Shown in pieces: positions 62,491 to 64,000 of a DNA stretch of 64,000 nt (its first letter is position 1; each line of letters starts with the position of its first letter). The stretch comes from Mycobacterium sp. Marseille-P9652 (GTDB lineage Bacteria; Actinomycetota; Actinomycetes; Mycobacteriales; Mycobacteriaceae): assembly GCF_902652685.1 (NCBI RefSeq), contig NZ_CACRUY010000005.1, forward strand, positions 62,001-126,000, read 5' to 3'. The notes below the pieces were generated by a model that was given only the letters and a program-made list of their open reading frames with translations, ran no database searches and had not been told where the DNA came from. Made by a program: the position numbers and the translations under genes.

Positions 62491-62576
62491 CAGTCCCTGA
62501 CCGCCCGCTCGAGGCGCGCCGCGCAGTGATTTTCGATTGATTTCGGCGACCTACTCGAAGACTGCATACTGTTGCC

Positions 62577-64000
62577 GTGAAGTACCTGAAGTATGTGGCC
62601 AGAGTTGTCGCCGTGGCCGCTGTGCTCGCCGCCTCGACCCTCAGCGCCCCGCCGTCCTGGGGGGCGCCCGGCGACCCGGTGACGTCCGCGGACTCGACGA
62701 CCCTGTCCCTGGCCGATCTCGGGTCTTCGCCCATGCTGGAATTCTGGGGGCTCACCAGCAGCCAGCAGCTGACCGTGCCGGTGCTGCACGGGCTGACACC
62801 GACGGCACTCAACGCGACCGTCGAGCTGCCCATCAACCTGCGGTCGGGGCTGCTCACCGTCACGCAGGGCGAACGCACTCTTGCCCGGATCAACCTGCCG
62901 ACGGCCGATCAGACGCCGATCGTCATTCCGCTCACGGGGGCGGAGGTGGACGACGACTGGCTGACGGTGACCATGCGCGCGTACCTCGTGCCCCAGGAGG
63001 GATTCTGCCTCTACCCGGAGAGCCCGTTGCGCCTCGTCGGCGGGACGATCAGCTACACCGGGGTCGAGCAGCCGCCCAACACGGTCGCCCATTTCCTGCC
63101 GCCGGTGCTGCGCAAGCTGAGCATCTATCTGCCGCAGTCGCCGTCGCCCGCCGAATCCGACACGGCCGTCCGGCTGGCCACCTCCGCCGCCGCCCACTAC
63201 GGCAAACAGACTCCCGACATCGTGGTGGTGCCCCTCGGGGAGGGGCAGGCGGCCCCGCCCGCACCGCCGCAGCCCATGGAGCGCCAGATCGTCGTCAAGG
63301 AGGGGCCGGACAACGGGATGTCGATCCAGGGCTCCGGCGGAGTGCCCTACCTGTTGATGTCGGGGCCCCTCGGGCAGGCCGACGAATCCGACATCGCCAT
63401 GCTGTTCAACGACCTGTCGCAGCTGGCCGTCTCGACCAAGGCCTCGGTCGAGACGCTCAAGCCGAACGTGCAACTGCCCGGTGACACGGCGTCGATGCGC
63501 GACGTAGGGCAGCCGTTCGCGAACGCGACGTCGCTGCAGCCGCGCGTGTCGATCGGCTTGGACCAGACGCGGTTCGGCAGATCCTTCCACTCGGTGCGGG
63601 TGCACCTCGTGGGCTCGTACACCCCGACGCCCGGCAACATCGGCGGCCAGATCACCGCGGCGGTCGGCGCCGAGACCATCGACCACTGGGCGACCGACGG
63701 CCACGGCAACATCGACCGCTGGATCGACGTGCCCGACCGGTTACTGCAGCGCTACACCAGCCTTGATCTGGTGCTCGACGTCGCGAGCAACGTCGGTCAT
63801 TGCGGCGACTTCTACACCGCCGGGCCGGGAAATCAGCTCCTGACGCTGAACATCAACGGCGACACCACCATTCAGACGAGCCCCGCCTCGCCGCCCATAC
63901 CCGACGGCTTCCAGTCCGTGCCGCAGACGTTGATGCCGCGCGTCCAGGTGGGGATCGAACCGCACTCGCTGATCGACACGATCCGGGCGATCAACATCCT
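62577..64000 (+). CDS. BcsB-like cellulose synthase regulatory subunit, 3' end missing
   Basis: The frame is open from a GTG at 62577 to the right edge, about 474 codons. The first residues form a Sec signal peptide (VKYLKYVARVVAVAAVLAAS, ending PPSWGA). The mature part has QEGFCLYPESPLRLVGGTIS, VAHFLPPVLRKLSIYLPQSP and NVGHCGDFYTAGPGNQLL, which resemble the periplasmic carbohydrate-binding and flavodoxin-like parts of BcsB. BcsB guides a glucan out of BcsA, a c-di-GMP-activated synthase. bcsA is not in the window and would be expected to the right. The start lacks a clear ribosome site. It ends incomplete because the window ends. Confidence 0.72.
   Translation, partial: MKYLKYVARVVAVAAVLAASTLSAPPSWGAPGDPVTSADSTTLSLADLGSSPMLEFWGLTSSQQLTVPVLHGLTPTALNATVELPINLRSGLLTVTQGERTLARINLPTADQTPIVIPLTGAEVDDDWLTVTMRAYLVPQEGFCLYPESPLRLVGGTISYTGVEQPPNTVAHFLPPVLRKLSIYLPQSPSPAESDTAVRLATSAAAHYGKQTPDIVVVPLGEGQAAPPAPPQPMERQIVVKEGPDNGMSIQGSGGVPYLLMSGPLGQADESDIAMLFNDLSQLAVSTKASVETLKPNVQLPGDTASMRDVGQPFANATSLQPRVSIGLDQTRFGRSFHSVRVHLVGSYTPTPGNIGGQITAAVGAETIDHWATDGHGNIDRWIDVPDRLLQRYTSLDLVLDVASNVGHCGDFYTAGPGNQLLTLNINGDTTIQTSPASPPIPDGFQSVPQTLMPRVQVGIEPHSLIDTIRAINI

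Overview
The window is high-GC actinobacterial DNA from a mycobacterium. Markers are a PPE protein, MprAB with PepD, a KATmt-type cNMP-gated acetyltransferase, the Pmt protein O-mannosyltransferase, WhiB and FHA (GarA-like) proteins, and gene order that follows the M. tuberculosis Rv0974c to Rv1005c block. It is not M. tuberculosis itself: two large blocks are inserted into that backbone. A non-tuberculous species, possibly of the M. avium complex type, fits best. The species is an inference from remembered synteny; nothing in the window proves it.

Backbone part 1 (1-15435). On the minus strand is a fatty or branched-chain acid catabolic operon (AtuA-like protein, fadE13, accD2 running off the left edge) behind a palindromic operator. 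On the plus strand follow rpmF and the envelope-stress block mprA-mprB-pepD-moaB2, with MprA-type boxes before mprA and pepD. mscL converges on moaB2. Next come a SAF-domain protein and the redox chaperone ruc behind a CIRCE element. 5-FTHF cyclo-ligase diverges from galU-moeA1/glp-rimJ-sepX/glpR, a cell-division and polar-growth neighbourhood, followed by tRNA-Ala(CGC).

Insert 1 (about 15.5-27.4 kb) lies directly after the tRNA. It holds a WhiB4-like regulator, a divergent amidohydrolase / class II aldolase pair, an AsnB-type amidotransferase, a second GarA-like FHA protein, an M42 aminopeptidase, a methyltransferase, and a heptose cluster hddA-gmhA-gmhB convergent with a WecG/TagA glycosyltransferase.

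Backbone part 2 (27.6-36.9 kb) has the KATmt acetyltransferase, two related lipoproteins, an AlkB-like protein, arcA, pmt, rsmI, a low-complexity PLPxLP-rich secreted protein and pabB. An ECF41 sigma factor and its flavoprotein lie just upstream of pabB, behind a good ECF41-type promoter.

Insert 2 (about 39.3-64 kb, continuing past the right edge) is the most striking region: an apparently complete exopolysaccharide assembly locus. It has a GAF-GGDEF-EAL c-di-GMP enzyme, two tandem large lipoproteins, a Wzz/Wzc-like chain-length protein with a degenerate Walker A, a Wzy-like polymerase, four glycosyltransferase domains in three proteins, an aldo-keto reductase / GMC oxidoreductase pair, two methyltransferase-like proteins, a Wzx flippase and a polyprenyl-phosphate sugar-1-P transferase. 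A PPE gene leads the minus-strand operon. Two tandem TetR genes of gamma-butyrolactone-receptor type follow, then a BcsB-like (cellulose synthase c-di-GMP-binding subunit) protein that runs off the edge. A Wzx/Wzy-type pathway framed by c-di-GMP and TetR control in a mycobacterium is the best candidate here for an undescribed system.
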